Part shown: positions 45,111 through 53,613 of the stretch, piece after piece
How the letters are laid out: each line of letters starts with the position of its first letter
Numbering within the stretch: position 1 is the first letter of the stretch
Assembly (NCBI GenBank): GCA_023425025.1
Contig: JAFADG010000027.1
Coordinates: 1 to 64,000, forward strand
Length of the DNA: 64,000 bases
Direction: 5' to 3'
Origin: Bacillota bacterium
GTDB taxonomy: Bacteria > Bacillota > Clostridia > Christensenellales > Aristaeellaceae
The notes under the pieces: generated by a model
What the model was told of the DNA's origin: nothing
Seen by the model: only the letters and a program-made list of their open reading frames with translations
Database searches by the model: none
Translations under genes and position numbers: made by a program

Positions 45111-45269
45111 ATGTGTGAACCTGCCGTGGACTGTTGTTGTTCCTGTCATTTCGCATGCACGTCCACCTGGAAGCATTCAGGCCGAACAGAAAAGGAGCAG
45201 ATCAGATATGGAAGAGCCGGTGCGAAAGCCCAAAGATTTCGAAGACGCTATTTCAGAAAAGAACCTTGA
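45111..45269 (+). CDS. Cysteine-rich leader peptide (putative cysteine-sensing attenuator)
   Basis: 52 codons from the ATG at 45111, with an excellent ribosome site (AAAAGGAGGTG) seven bases upstream; the stop TGA is at 45267-45269. The first 16 residues are MCEPAVDCCCSCHFAC: six Cys, with three consecutive TGT codons. The rest is basic and low in character and overlaps yezD in another frame. This composition is what a ribosome-stalling cysteine sensor needs: scarce Cys-tRNA would stall ribosomes just upstream of the yezD ribosome site (AAAAGGAG at about 45190). It is too short for standard gene calling, and no homologue is claimed. Confidence 0.7.
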   Translation: MCEPAVDCCCSCHFACTSTWKHSGRTEKEQIRYGRAGAKAQRFRRRYFRKEP

Positions 45270-45378
45270 TCTGGTGATCCGCTATATCCGGGAAGTGGAA
45301 CACGGGACCGTGACGCTGATTATACAGGATCACAAGGTGATCCGCGCGGAGAAAACTGAGAAAATCAAATTCGTATAG
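45208..45378 (+). CDS. yezD: YezD-family small protein (DUF2292)
   Basis: 56 residues from the ATG at 45208 with AAAAGGAG upstream. The C-terminal part (LDLVIRYIREVEHGTVTLII and QDHKVIRAEKTEKIKFV) is the YezD/DUF2292 signature, a small one-domain protein of unknown molecular function. From memory, such genes are commonly found beside sulfur-assimilation genes in Firmicutes, which agrees with the context here. It overlaps the leader ORF by 62 bases in another frame. It is followed by a new promoter at 45412. Confidence 0.85.
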   Translation: MEEPVRKPKDFEDAISEKNLDLVIRYIREVEHGTVTLIIQDHKVIRAEKTEKIKFV

Positions 45379-45411
45379 TCCCGCGACAAGCAAATAATCA
45401 TATAATACATA

Positions 45412-45440
45412 TTGACTTACTATGAAAATAGGGTTATAAT
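45412..45440 (+). promoter_or_regulatory. Promoter of the oligopeptide ABC operon
   Basis: TTGACT at 45412-45417, 17 bases, perfect TATAAT at 45435-45440. Transcription would start near 45447 and include a short leader ORF at 45473. Confidence 0.8.
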
Positions 45441-45472
45441 CCATCCAGCAATCTCAAAGACGAGGTGATCCC

Positions 45473-45523
45473 ATGAAACCGGTTGTTCGGATGGGCAGGG
45501 TTTGTGACCGATGCCGGCCTTAA
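45473..45523 (+). CDS. Short leader peptide with two Cys codons (MKPVVRMGRVCDRCRP)
   Basis: 16 codons plus stop, with ACGAGGTGA upstream of the ATG at 45473; it ends 54 bases before the binding-protein start. Cys codons fall at positions 11 and 14, just before the stop. It resembles a regulatory leader ORF more than a functional protein. I do not see a clear terminator between it and 45578, so any control would be translational or through a structure I cannot fold by eye. Confidence 0.5.
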   Translation: MKPVVRMGRVCDRCRP

Positions 45524-45577
45524 GCTTTGCCATGGAGTGAGAAATACAAAAAGACAAAGAAAGAAGCTGAATGGTGT

Positions 45578-47197
45578 ATGAAAAAGTTTGTTTCCCTGTG
45601 CCTTGCCGCGCTGATTCTGGCCGGCGCTTTGGCTGTTCCCGCTGCCGCACAGGACGCGACGGCCAAGAAGGTTTTGAATTGGGTAGCTCCCGGTGAAGTG
45701 ACCACCATGGATTCGGGCAAGAGCTACGATGTGATCAGCTCCGAAGAAATCAGCTTTTTCGCCGAGCCCCTGTACCGCGTCAACCAGAACAACGAAGTGA
45801 TCCCCGCCCTGGCCATCGAACTGCCCAAGATCAGCGAGGACGGCCTGACCGTCAGCGTAAAGCTTCGCGATAACGCCAAATATTCCGACGGCACGCCCAT
45901 CGTCGCCGCGGACGTGGTGTATGCCGCCCAGCGGGTGGTGGACCCCGCCACCGGCTCCCAGAGCGCCAATGAACTGACCTATCTGAAAAACGCCGCCGAG
46001 ATCATTGAAGGCAAGCTGGCGGTGGAAGAACTGGGCATCAAGGCGCTGTCCGACACGGAGCTGGAGATCACCCTGGTCGCGCCCAACAGCTTCATCAATA
46101 CGGAATTGACCACCACCCTGCTGGCCCCCGTGAACAAGGAATTCGCCTTGGGCAAGGGCGACCAGTACGGCTTGACGGCGGACAACCTGCTGGCCAGCGG
46201 CCCCTTTGTGCTCAAGGACTGGACCGGCACCAACATCGCCTGGAAGTTTGAAAAGAACCCCTACTACTGGGATGCGGCGAATATCTACTTTGATGAGATC
46301 AGCATCCAGGTGGTCAAGGAAGTGGCCACCGGCGTCAACCTTTATGAGGCCGGCCAATTGGATGGCACCAGCGTATCCGGCGAATACATCGCCCTGTACA
46401 CCGGCACGGAAGACCTTGTTTCCATTCAGACGCTGCGCATGACCAACCTGGAACTGGGCATCAGCTCCAATCCTCTTTTGCAGAACCTGAACCTGCGCAA
46501 AGCCTTGTCCCTGGCCATCAACCGGGAAGAGCTGGCTGCCGCCATCCTAAACGGCAGTGGCATCCCCGCCATCGGCGTCATTCCCGACGGCATCGCGGTA
46601 AACCCTGTGACCGGCAAGAGTATCGCGGAGGATTTCGGCGTCCTGGTGGCTTCCGATGCCGGGGAGGCTCAGAAATTGTTCAAAACGGCGCTGGATGAGC
46701 TGGGCGTGACCAGCGTTACGCTGCGGCTGGTAACCTCCGACAATGATGAAAGCATCAAGGTGGGCCAATACCTGCAAAGCATTCTGCAGACCAACCTGCC
46801 GGGCCTGACGATTGATTTGGCCAACGTTCCCTCCTCCGTGCGCTTTGAGGAAATGATGAGCTACAAGTTTGACCTGGCCCTGGGCGGCTGGACAGGCGAC
46901 TTTGACCCCACCTCCTACGTCAAGCAGTTTGAAACCAGCTTCGAGCACAACCACGCCCAATGGAAGTCCCAGGAGCTCACCGACCTGGTGAAGGCCCTGG
47001 AGACCGCCGACGGAACGGATTTTGCGCTGCGCTGGGAACATTTGCGCCAGGCGAATGCGTACCTGGTGGATAACGCGGTGGTGATCAACCTGGTGCAGGC
47101 CGCCAAGACCTATTTGATCAACCCCAAGCTCAAGGGGTATGTGACCCACGTGCTGGGCACGGCCATTGATGTGACCCGCGCCTATTTCGAGGAGTAA
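45578..47197 (+). CDS. Peptide/nickel-type (DppA/OppA) ABC substrate-binding protein
   Basis: 539 residues from the ATG at 45578 (MKKFVSLCLAALILAGALAVPAAAQ); the upstream extension is the leader region. The ribosome site is weak (AAAGAAG). Signal peptide without lipobox. SBP_bac_5 motifs: TMDSGKSYDVISSEEISFFAEPLYR, VKLRDNAKYSDGTPIVAADVVYAAQRV, NLRKALSLAINREEL, WTGDFDPTSYVKQF. It captures oligopeptides or a similar ligand for the permeases at 47286 and 48224. The sulfur context (Cys leaders, yezD) suggests a sulfur-containing peptide or cysteine conjugate, but that is inference. Confidence 0.92.
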   Translation: MKKFVSLCLAALILAGALAVPAAAQDATAKKVLNWVAPGEVTTMDSGKSYDVISSEEISFFAEPLYRVNQNNEVIPALAIELPKISEDGLTVSVKLRDNAKYSDGTPIVAADVVYAAQRVVDPATGSQSANELTYLKNAAEIIEGKLAVEELGIKALSDTELEITLVAPNSFINTELTTTLLAPVNKEFALGKGDQYGLTADNLLASGPFVLKDWTGTNIAWKFEKNPYYWDAANIYFDEISIQVVKEVATGVNLYEAGQLDGTSVSGEYIALYTGTEDLVSIQTLRMTNLELGISSNPLLQNLNLRKALSLAINREELAAAILNGSGIPAIGVIPDGIAVNPVTGKSIAEDFGVLVASDAGEAQKLFKTALDELGVTSVTLRLVTSDNDESIKVGQYLQSILQTNLPGLTIDLANVPSSVRFEEMMSYKFDLALGGWTGDFDPTSYVKQFETSFEHNHAQWKSQELTDLVKALETADGTDFALRWEHLRQANAYLVDNAVVINLVQAAKTYLINPKLKGYVTHVLGTAIDVTRAYFEE

Positions 47198-47223
47198 TCC
47201 TTCCGCTCTTGAAAGTATCACGG

Positions 47224-47259
47224 GGGCTGTTCTTCCCAGAAACCGCGGAAGAATAGCCC
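47224..47259 (+). terminator. Intercistronic hairpin after the binding protein
   Basis: GGGCTGTTCTTCC (47224-47236) pairs with GGAAGAATAGCCC (47247-47259), one G-U pair, 10-base loop; weak T tail. Probably sets the binding protein/permease ratio. Confidence 0.6.
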
Positions 47260-47285
47260 TCCGTCTTTGCCAGAAGGAGGATTTC

Positions 47286-48227
47286 ATGAAGCGGTGGATC
47301 AGGTTCATCATCACCCGGCTTGCCTATATGGCCATGACGCTTTTTCTGATCATCTCCGCCACCTTTTTTCTGATGAACAGCCTTCCCGGTACGCCCTATA
47401 ACAACCAGGACAGGCTGACATCGGCGCAGGTCGCGGTGCTCAATGAAAAGTACGGTTTCCAGGCCCCTGTTTGGGAGCGTTACTTCATCTATATGGGCAA
47501 TATCGTAAAAGGGGATTTTGGCATCTCGCTGCAGTTCTCCGACCAGAAGGTGACGACGCTGCTTGGCAGCCGCCTGGGCCCCTCCATCCAGCTTGGCCTG
47601 CAGGCCGTGGCCTTTGGCACGGTGGTGGGGGTGATCCTGGGCATGATCGCCGCCATGCGGCAGAACACCTGGATCGATACCTTTTGCTCGCTGTTTGCCA
47701 TTGCCGGGCGCTCGGCGCCCAACTTTGTCATAGCGGTGCTGCTGCAGTCCGTTTTTGCCGTCGGCCTGAAGCTGTTGCCCATCGGCTTGTGGAACGACGG
47801 CTTCCGCTCCACCATATTGCCCTCCCTGGCGCTGTCCATCTCGCCCATGGCGGATGCCGCCAGGTTTGTGCGCACGGAGTTGATCGAGGTGCTCGGCAGC
47901 GATTATATCGAGTTGGCCAGGGCCAAGGGCATGGGCGAAATACGCCTGGCCCTGACCCATGGCCTTCGCAATGTGCTGATCCCCCTGATCACCATTCTGG
48001 GGCCGATGATGGTTTCCCTGATGACCGGCTCCCTGGTGGTGGAAAACATATTCGCCATCCCGGGCATAGGCGAGCAGTTCACCAAGTCAATCCTCTCCAA
48101 CGACTATTACACCATCATGGCCATGACCATCCTGTTTTCCACGCTGCTGGTGACGGTGATTTTTGTAACGGATATCCTGTATCAGCTGATCGACCCCAGG
48201 GTACGGCTGGGAGGCGCGGGCAAATGA
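47286..48227 (+). CDS. DppB/OppB-type ABC permease
   Basis: 313 residues; start after AGAAGGAGG. N-terminal helix MTLFLIISATFFLMNSLPGTPY with the following NQDRLTSAQVAVLNEKYG segment, six membrane helices, EAA loop SDYIELARAKGMGEIRLALTHGLRNVLIPLI, and the conserved VENIFAIPGIGEQFTKSI. It pairs with the permease at 48224, whose ATG overlaps this stop. Confidence 0.94.
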   Translation: MKRWIRFIITRLAYMAMTLFLIISATFFLMNSLPGTPYNNQDRLTSAQVAVLNEKYGFQAPVWERYFIYMGNIVKGDFGISLQFSDQKVTTLLGSRLGPSIQLGLQAVAFGTVVGVILGMIAAMRQNTWIDTFCSLFAIAGRSAPNFVIAVLLQSVFAVGLKLLPIGLWNDGFRSTILPSLALSISPMADAARFVRTELIEVLGSDYIELARAKGMGEIRLALTHGLRNVLIPLITILGPMMVSLMTGSLVVENIFAIPGIGEQFTKSILSNDYYTIMAMTILFSTLLVTVIFVTDILYQLIDPRVRLGGAGK

Positions 48228-49249
48228 ACAAATGGATTCAGGACATCCCGGCTGATGGCTTCCGCTTGAGGCAGGGGCCTCCCGCCCCAAAGGAGCAGGC
48301 CAAAAGCGACGTCTCCATCAGCTTTATGAAGGATGTATGGCGAAGGCTGAAAAAGAACAGGGCGGCAGCAGGCTCCCTGGCGGTTTTGGCCGTGATCGTG
48401 ATCCTTGCCTTTCTGGCGCCGGTCATCGCCCCCTATCCTCCCAACCTGCAAAACATCCCCTACGCCAACCTGCCGCCCAAGATACCTGGCATTCAGATGC
48501 ACGGCTTTGACGGGCAGGCGTACTTTCGGGGGGAGTGGCGTGACCGGTACGCTTTAAGCCAGGTACCGGAGGGAACGTATTTTTACTTTGGCACCGATGA
48601 GTTTGGTCGGGATATTTTTTCCCGGGCGCTGTACGGCGCCCGCATTTCCCTGACCATTGCCTTTATCGCGGCGCTGCTGGATTTGACCATCGGCGTGATA
48701 TACGGCCTCTTTTCCGCCATGAAGGGCGGCCGGGTGGACGTTGCCATGCAGCGGATACTGGAGATTTTGTCCGGCATCCCCAGCCTGGTGCTGGTGGTTT
48801 TGATGCTGCTGGTATTGCAGCCCGGCATCACCTCCATCATTTTCGCCATGGTCATCTCCTCCTGGATCCCCATGGCCCGCATTGTGCGCGCCCAGGCGCT
48901 GCGCATCAAAAACCTGGAATATGTGCAGACGGCAAAAGCCCTTGGCACCGGTGAAATCCGGATCGCGTTAAGCCATGTGCTGCCCAACATCAGCGGCATG
49001 GTGGTGGTCAGGACCATGTTTTCCATTCCCTCCGCCATTTTCTTTGAAACCTTTCTCAGCTTTATCGGGGTGGGTATGCGCATTCCCAACGCCTCCATCG
49101 GCACGCTGCTCAACGGCGGCTACAAGGTGTTCAAAATCCACCCCTACCAAATGTGGATCCCCGCCGCGATCCTCTGCGTGATCATGCTGGCTTTCAACCT
49201 GTTCGCCGACGGGCTGCGGGACGCGTTCGACCCCAAAATGAAGGATTAG
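48224..49249 (+). CDS. DppC/OppC-type ABC permease
   Basis: 341 residues from the ATG at 48224 overlapping the previous stop (ATGA); a longer frame upstream is just the shadow of the DppB gene. N-terminal OppC_N region (FMKDVWRRLKKNRAAAGSLAVLAVIVILAFLAPVIAPY), the GTDEFGRDIFSRALYGARISL motif typical of DppC, and the EAA loop EYVQTAKALGTGEIRIALSHVLPN. An insertion of about 40 residues before GTDEFGRD (QMHGFDGQAYFRGEWRDRY) is seen in OppC-like members. Confidence 0.94.
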   Translation: MNKWIQDIPADGFRLRQGPPAPKEQAKSDVSISFMKDVWRRLKKNRAAAGSLAVLAVIVILAFLAPVIAPYPPNLQNIPYANLPPKIPGIQMHGFDGQAYFRGEWRDRYALSQVPEGTYFYFGTDEFGRDIFSRALYGARISLTIAFIAALLDLTIGVIYGLFSAMKGGRVDVAMQRILEILSGIPSLVLVVLMLLVLQPGITSIIFAMVISSWIPMARIVRAQALRIKNLEYVQTAKALGTGEIRIALSHVLPNISGMVVVRTMFSIPSAIFFETFLSFIGVGMRIPNASIGTLLNGGYKVFKIHPYQMWIPAAILCVIMLAFNLFADGLRDAFDPKMKD

Positions 49250-49259
49250 GAGCATGCCT

Positions 49260-50309
49260 ATGCCGACCATCACGCTGGAAGTCAAAAATCTGGCTGTTTC
49301 CTTTGATACCTTTGCCGGCCGGGTACGCGCGGTGCGGGATGTCAGCTTTTCCCTGAACGAGGGGGAGACCCTGGCGATTGTCGGAGAATCCGGCAGCGGC
49401 AAAACCGTTACCTGCCGGGCCGCCATGGGGCTGCTGGCGAAAAACGCCGTTGTGGAAGGCGGCGAGATCCTGCTGGGGGAGGAAGATGTGCTCAAGGCCG
49501 GCCGCCGGAGGATGCGCGGCATCCGCGGCAACGACATATCCATGATCTTTCAGGACCCCATGACAGCCCTGGACCCCACCATGAAAATCGGGAAGCAGAT
49601 ACGGGAAGCCATTACCCTGCACAGCCGCGTTTTAAAAAAAACGGCCAAGGCAAGGGTGATCGAGCTTTTGCGCTTGGTGGGCATCGAGGAGCCTGAAAAG
49701 CGGTATCACCAGTACCCACACCAATTTTCCGGTGGGCAGCGCCAGCGCATTGTGATCGCCATTGCCCTGGCCTGCGACCCCAAGGTGCTATTCGCCGACG
49801 AGCCTACCACCGCGCTGGATGTGACCATGCAGGCCCAGATCATCGAGCTTTTGAAGGATTTGCAGAAAAAGGTACGGACCTCCATCGTCTTTATCACCCA
49901 CGACCTGGGCGTGGTGGCCAATGTGGCCGACCGGGTGGCCGTGATGTATGCCGGGAAAATTGTGGAGATCGGCCTGGCCGACGAGATTTTCTACGACCCG
50001 CGCCATCCCTACACCTGGGGGCTGCTAAGCTCCATGCCCACGCTGAACGGCGGCAATGAGGCGCTGTATACCATTCCCGGCTCGCCCCCGAGTCTGATCG
50101 AGCCCCCGCCGGGGGATGCCTTTGCCCCCCGCAACATCTATGCCCTGGACGTGGATGAAGCATTTGAGCCGCCGCTGTATAAAGTCAGCGATACCCATTA
50201 CGCCGCCACCTGGCTGCTGGATGAGCGGGCGCCCAAGGTCATACCGCCCCCGGCCATTGAAATGCGCAGGGAGGCATATCTGGAAAGGCGGGAGCGGCGC
50301 GATGCATGA
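49260..50309 (+). CDS. DppD/OppD-type ABC ATPase
   Basis: 349 residues; the second ATG (49260) is seven bases after AGGAG and is preferred to the one at 49254. Walker [10 protein letters not shown], signature FSGGQRQR, Walker [16 protein letters not shown]-loop [13 protein letters not shown], and the C-terminal oligopeptide extension ([12 protein letters not shown]). One cysteine-poor tail replaces the usual Fe-S-like Cys run seen in many OppD proteins. It forms the ATPase pair with 50302. Confidence 0.95.
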   Translation: MPTITLEVKNLAVSFDTFAGRVRAVRDVSFSLNEGETLAIVGESGSGKTVTCRAAMGLLAKNAVVEGGEILLGEEDVLKAGRRRMRGIRGNDISMIFQDPMTALDPTMKIGKQIREAITLHSRVLKKTAKARVIELLRLVGIEEPEKRYHQYPHQFSGGQRQRIVIAIALACDPKVLFADEPTTALDVTMQAQIIELLKDLQKKVRTSIVFITHDLGVVANVADRVAVMYAGKIVEIGLADEIFYDPRHPYTWGLLSSMPTLNGGNEALYTIPGSPPSLIEPPPGDAFAPRNIYALDVDEAFEPPLYKVSDTHYAATWLLDERAPKVIPPPAIEMRREAYLERRERRDA

Positions 50310-51204
50310 CGTACCTATTTTATCGGCGGAAAACCTTACCCACATGTATGAAAACGCCGGCGGGAAAAAGCGTGCGGTGGATAACGTCAGCTTTGCCATA
50401 CATGAGGGCGAAACCTTTGGCCTGGTGGGCGAATCCGGTTGCGGGAAAACAACTACCGGGCGGATGGCAGTAAAGCTTTTGCCCATCACCTCCGGTAAAA
50501 TACGCTACAACGGACGGGATATCAGCACCATCCGCAGCCGGGAGGAAACGCTCCGCTTCCGCCGTGAGGTGCAAATCATTTTTCAGGACCCCTATGCCTC
50601 CCTGAACCCCAGAAAAAAGGTGAAGGATATCATTGCCGAAGGCATCCGCACCCACCGCCTTGCCGCAACGAACGCACAGCGGGAGGGGATGGTGCGGGAG
50701 CTTTTGGAAACCGTCGGCCTTCGCCCGGAACATATGACGCGTTACCCCCACGAGTTTTCGGGCGGGCAGCGCCAGCGCATCGGCATCGCCCGGGCCCTGG
50801 CGCTTACGCCGCGCCTGCTGGTTTGCGACGAGCCCATCTCCGCTCTGGATGTATCCATCCAGGCGCAGATTGTGAACCTGCTCAAGGAATTGCAGAAAGA
50901 AAAAAAGCTGACCTATTTGTTCATCGCCCATGACCTGTCCATGGTGCGCTACATCTCCGACCGCATCGGCGTGATGCACCGCGGAAGGCTGGTGGAATCG
51001 GGCCCGGCGCAGGAGGTATACAGCCGCCCGCTGCACCCCTACACCCAAAGCCTGATATCGGCGATTCCTCTGCCGGACCCGGAGTTTGAGCGCCGGAGGC
51101 GGCGTGTCGCTTATGTCCCCCGGGAAGAAATGGAAGGGTGCGCCATGCGGGAGGTGTCGCCCGGGCACCTGGTTTATTGCGATGAGAACGGAAACTTTGG
51201 GTGA
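50302..51204 (+). CDS. DppF/OppF-type ABC ATPase
   Basis: 300 residues from the ATG at 50302, overlapping the DppD end by eight bases. Walker [21 protein letters not shown], signature FSGGQRQR, Walker [16 protein letters not shown]-loop [13 protein letters not shown], and the oligopeptide tail [22 protein letters not shown]. Complete. Confidence 0.95.
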   Translation: MHDVPILSAENLTHMYENAGGKKRAVDNVSFAIHEGETFGLVGESGCGKTTTGRMAVKLLPITSGKIRYNGRDISTIRSREETLRFRREVQIIFQDPYASLNPRKKVKDIIAEGIRTHRLAATNAQREGMVRELLETVGLRPEHMTRYPHEFSGGQRQRIGIARALALTPRLLVCDEPISALDVSIQAQIVNLLKELQKEKKLTYLFIAHDLSMVRYISDRIGVMHRGRLVESGPAQEVYSRPLHPYTQSLISAIPLPDPEFERRRRRVAYVPREEMEGCAMREVSPGHLVYCDENGNFG

Positions 51205-51222
51205 TGAAAAGGAGAAATGCAT

Positions 51223-52419
51223 ATGGATGTAAGAGAGAAAGTTATCGCATATATAGATAAAGCGGGGGCCGAATATCAGAAGATCGCCCTGGATATTCAC
51301 GAGCGGCCCGAAGTGAGCAATTATGAGTTTTTTGCCTGCCAGCGGCTTTCCGCTCAGCTGAAAAAAGAAGGCTTTGAGGTGACGGTGGATGTGGCCGGAC
51401 ACCGCACAGGATTCTCTGCCGTCTACAAATCCAAAAAACCCGGGCCTGTGCTTGTGTTCCTGGCGGAATACGACGCGCTGGCCGGCCTGGGCCACGGCTG
51501 CGGGCACAACCTGTTCGGCGCCACATCGTCCTTGGCGGCGGCGGCCCTCAAGCAAGTGGCTGAAGAGGCCGGCGGCGAGGTGCGGGTGTATGGCACGCCG
51601 GGGGAGGAAGGCGGTGAAAACGGCAGCGCCAAGGGCAGCTTTGTCAGGGAAGGGTTCTTTGGCGATGTGGACGCCGCGCTTTGCGTGCACCCCAGCGGTT
51701 CGGGCACCCATCTGCTGACGGGGCCTTCCCTGGGCTGCGCGCCTGTGGATATTGAATTCTGGGGCCGGGCGGCCCATGCCTCGGGCAGCCCGGAAAAGGG
51801 CATCAACGCTTTGGATGCCCTGATTCAGGTATACAATGCCATCAACGCGCTGCGGCAGCACCTGACAAGCGACGTGCGCATCCACGGTATCATCGTAAAC
51901 GGCGGCGATGCCCCCAACACTGTTCCGGAATACGCCAAAGCGAAATTCTACCTGCGTGCGGCGACGGTGCCCGGCCTGGATGAAGTGTACAAAAAAGTGG
52001 AGCGGATCGTGGAAGGCGCGGCGCTGGCCACCGGGACGAAAGGCCGCATGCAGCCTTACCAGAACCGGGTCGAAAACACGGTGCCCACCCCATCCTTTGA
52101 CGCAGTCTATCAAAAGAATCTGGAACGCTTGGGCGAGCACATATCGCCTCCGGAAAAAAAGGGCGCCCAAGGCTCCACCGATGTGGGCAATGTATCCCAG
52201 GTAGTACCCACCATCCAGCCGGGCATTCGCATCACCGATAGGAAGGTGGCCGGGCACAGCGAGGAAATGAAAGAGGCGGCCTGTTCTCAAAAGGGACTGG
52301 ACTCCATACTGCTGGGGGCCAAGGTCCTGGCCTTGACGGCGCTGGATCTGACAGAGGATTCCAAGCTGCTGGCCGGTATCCAGGCGGAGCATAAGCGGCT
52401 TGTCAAGGCGCAGGCTTAG
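51223..52419 (+). CDS. M20 family amidohydrolase (AbgB/N-acyl amino acid hydrolase-like)
   Basis: 398 residues; ATG at 51223 is eight bases after AAAAGGAG (an ATG six bases earlier is too close). Metal-site motifs GHGCGHNLFG (around residue 90), TPGEEGGENGSAKG with the catalytic Glu pair, CVHPSG, and the dimerisation domain with GRAAHASGSPEKGINALDA. These enzymes remove acyl or p-aminobenzoyl groups from amino acids; relatives in Bacillus sulfur operons deacetylate S-modified N-acetylcysteines. As the last gene of the peptide-importer operon it probably processes the imported compound. Substrate unknown. Confidence 0.88.
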   Translation: MDVREKVIAYIDKAGAEYQKIALDIHERPEVSNYEFFACQRLSAQLKKEGFEVTVDVAGHRTGFSAVYKSKKPGPVLVFLAEYDALAGLGHGCGHNLFGATSSLAAAALKQVAEEAGGEVRVYGTPGEEGGENGSAKGSFVREGFFGDVDAALCVHPSGSGTHLLTGPSLGCAPVDIEFWGRAAHASGSPEKGINALDALIQVYNAINALRQHLTSDVRIHGIIVNGGDAPNTVPEYAKAKFYLRAATVPGLDEVYKKVERIVEGAALATGTKGRMQPYQNRVENTVPTPSFDAVYQKNLERLGEHISPPEKKGAQGSTDVGNVSQVVPTIQPGIRITDRKVAGHSEEMKEAACSQKGLDSILLGAKVLALTALDLTEDSKLLAGIQAEHKRLVKAQA

Positions 52420-52452
52420 GGGCTTACGTCTCCCCTTCGGTTTGTGTTGATG

Positions 52453-52842
52453 TCATTTATCCATGGCTGTCTGTGCACGGCCTTTTTCATATGCGCATTT
52501 CAGCCGTTCAAAGGTATCCTGGCTGACAATATGCTCCAGCTGACAAGACTCCTCTTCAGCTACCCCCGGGGCTACTCCAAGCGCAATCAGCCGCTCTTTG
52601 AAGAAGCAATGGCGCGCATGCATCCGCTCCGCAATTTCACGCCCGGCGTCCGTCAAGTGAAGGCACATATCATTATCCATGGTAACAAGGCCATGATTGC
52701 GCAGGTTTGTCACGGCTTGGCTAATACTGGCTCTGCTATATTCCATGCGGCCGGCAACGTCGCAGGAGCGCACCAACCCTTTTTCCTTCTTTAGAATCAA
52801 GATCGTCTTTAGATAATCCTCCCCTGACGCATTCAGTTTCAT
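52453..52842 (-). CDS. DtxR/MntR-family metal-dependent repressor
   Basis: 129 residues from the ATG at 52842 (MKLNASGEDYLKTILIL), the usual start of the family; a GTG 23 codons earlier is less likely. Winged helix-turn-helix (VAGRMEYSRASISQAVTNLRNHGLV) and dimerisation domain with SCQLEHIVS, which aligns with the metal ligands Cys102, Glu105 and His106 of DtxR rather than MntR's two Glu. No SH3 domain. Iron is thus the likelier effector. It lies at the end of the iron-uptake cluster, and a matching operator is seen at 63616-63637. Confidence 0.88.
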   Translation of the reverse strand: MKLNASGEDYLKTILILKKEKGLVRSCDVAGRMEYSRASISQAVTNLRNHGLVTMDNDMCLHLTDAGREIAERMHARHCFFKERLIALGVAPGVAEEESCQLEHIVSQDTFERLKCAYEKGRAQTAMDK

Positions 52843-52994
52843 TTTCCACACTTCCCATTGTTCTAACTGCTCGTATTGCAAATATATCGGAGGATGATTC
52901 CGCAAGGGCACAAAGCGCTTGCGGCCCCGTTGCGCTGGTTGTTGTTGGCTCGTAGCTCAAAACGTGCCTGCAAGGATAGCCACGGTCATGCTGA

Positions 52995-53552
52995 TCATAG
53001 CAAGTTTTTTGGGCATCTTGTTCTATATTCGGACGGCGTACAATCGCACATGCTTTTGAACACGCGTGTAAAATGCGATGCGGATATGAATCCAACCTCT
53101 CTGCTGATAAACGCAATGCTGAGTTCAGGCCTTGCCAAAAGCATTTTGGCAACCTGACAGCGCGTGTAATTATGGTAGTACAGCAGGGTATACCCCGTGA
53201 TCTCCTTAAAGACACGAAGCAGGTAACTGCTGTTGACATACAGCTCTTCCGCAATGGTCACCAGTGAAAATTTTTCTGCATAGTGCGATTCAATGAAATT
53301 CCTGGCGGAATCGGCCAGCTCGACTTTGATGCCCTTCCAGCCCTTCTGATCAGGCCGGCAGCGGCGGCATGGCCTAAAGCCTTGGGCAACCGCCTCCTCC
53401 AGCGTATCAAAAACAATCAGGTTTTTCGGATTGCATGATCTTGCAATGCATGAAGAGCGGCAGACTGTCTTGGTTGTTTTCAAGCCGTAAAGGAATTGTC
53501 CGTCATGGTTTTTGCCATTGTCCCTGATGGCTTGCCACTGTTCTTTCTTCAT
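52995..53552 (-). CDS. Ada-type metal-binding domain plus AraC helix-turn-helix regulator
   Basis: 185 residues; start at 53552 after AGAGGTGAG. Residues 1-75 are the Ada N-terminal zinc domain (Cys31, Cys35, Cys62, Cys65: TVCRSSCIARSC...RPCRRCRPD). Residues about 80-180 are an AraC-type domain (VTIAEELYVNSSYLLRVFKEITGYT; AFISREVGFISASHFTRVFKS). The methyltransferase domain of full Ada is absent, as in AdaA. It could respond to DNA methyl-phosphotriesters. It lies 62 bases after the iron-locus ATPase on the same strand. Confidence 0.88.
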   Translation of the reverse strand: MKKEQWQAIRDNGKNHDGQFLYGLKTTKTVCRSSCIARSCNPKNLIVFDTLEEAVAQGFRPCRRCRPDQKGWKGIKVELADSARNFIESHYAEKFSLVTIAEELYVNSSYLLRVFKEITGYTLLYYHNYTRCQVAKMLLARPELSIAFISREVGFISASHFTRVFKSMCDCTPSEYRTRCPKNLL

Positions 53553-53613
53553 TCGCTCACCTCTTTCATGCAGCCGGGCGGAGTCTGTATTACATCATCA
53601 GATAAAGGGTGTG

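Noticed and set aside
47471..48223. Long N-terminal extension of the DppC permease
   Set aside because: It is the shadow of the DppB gene; the ATG at 48224 overlaps the DppB stop as usual in such operons.
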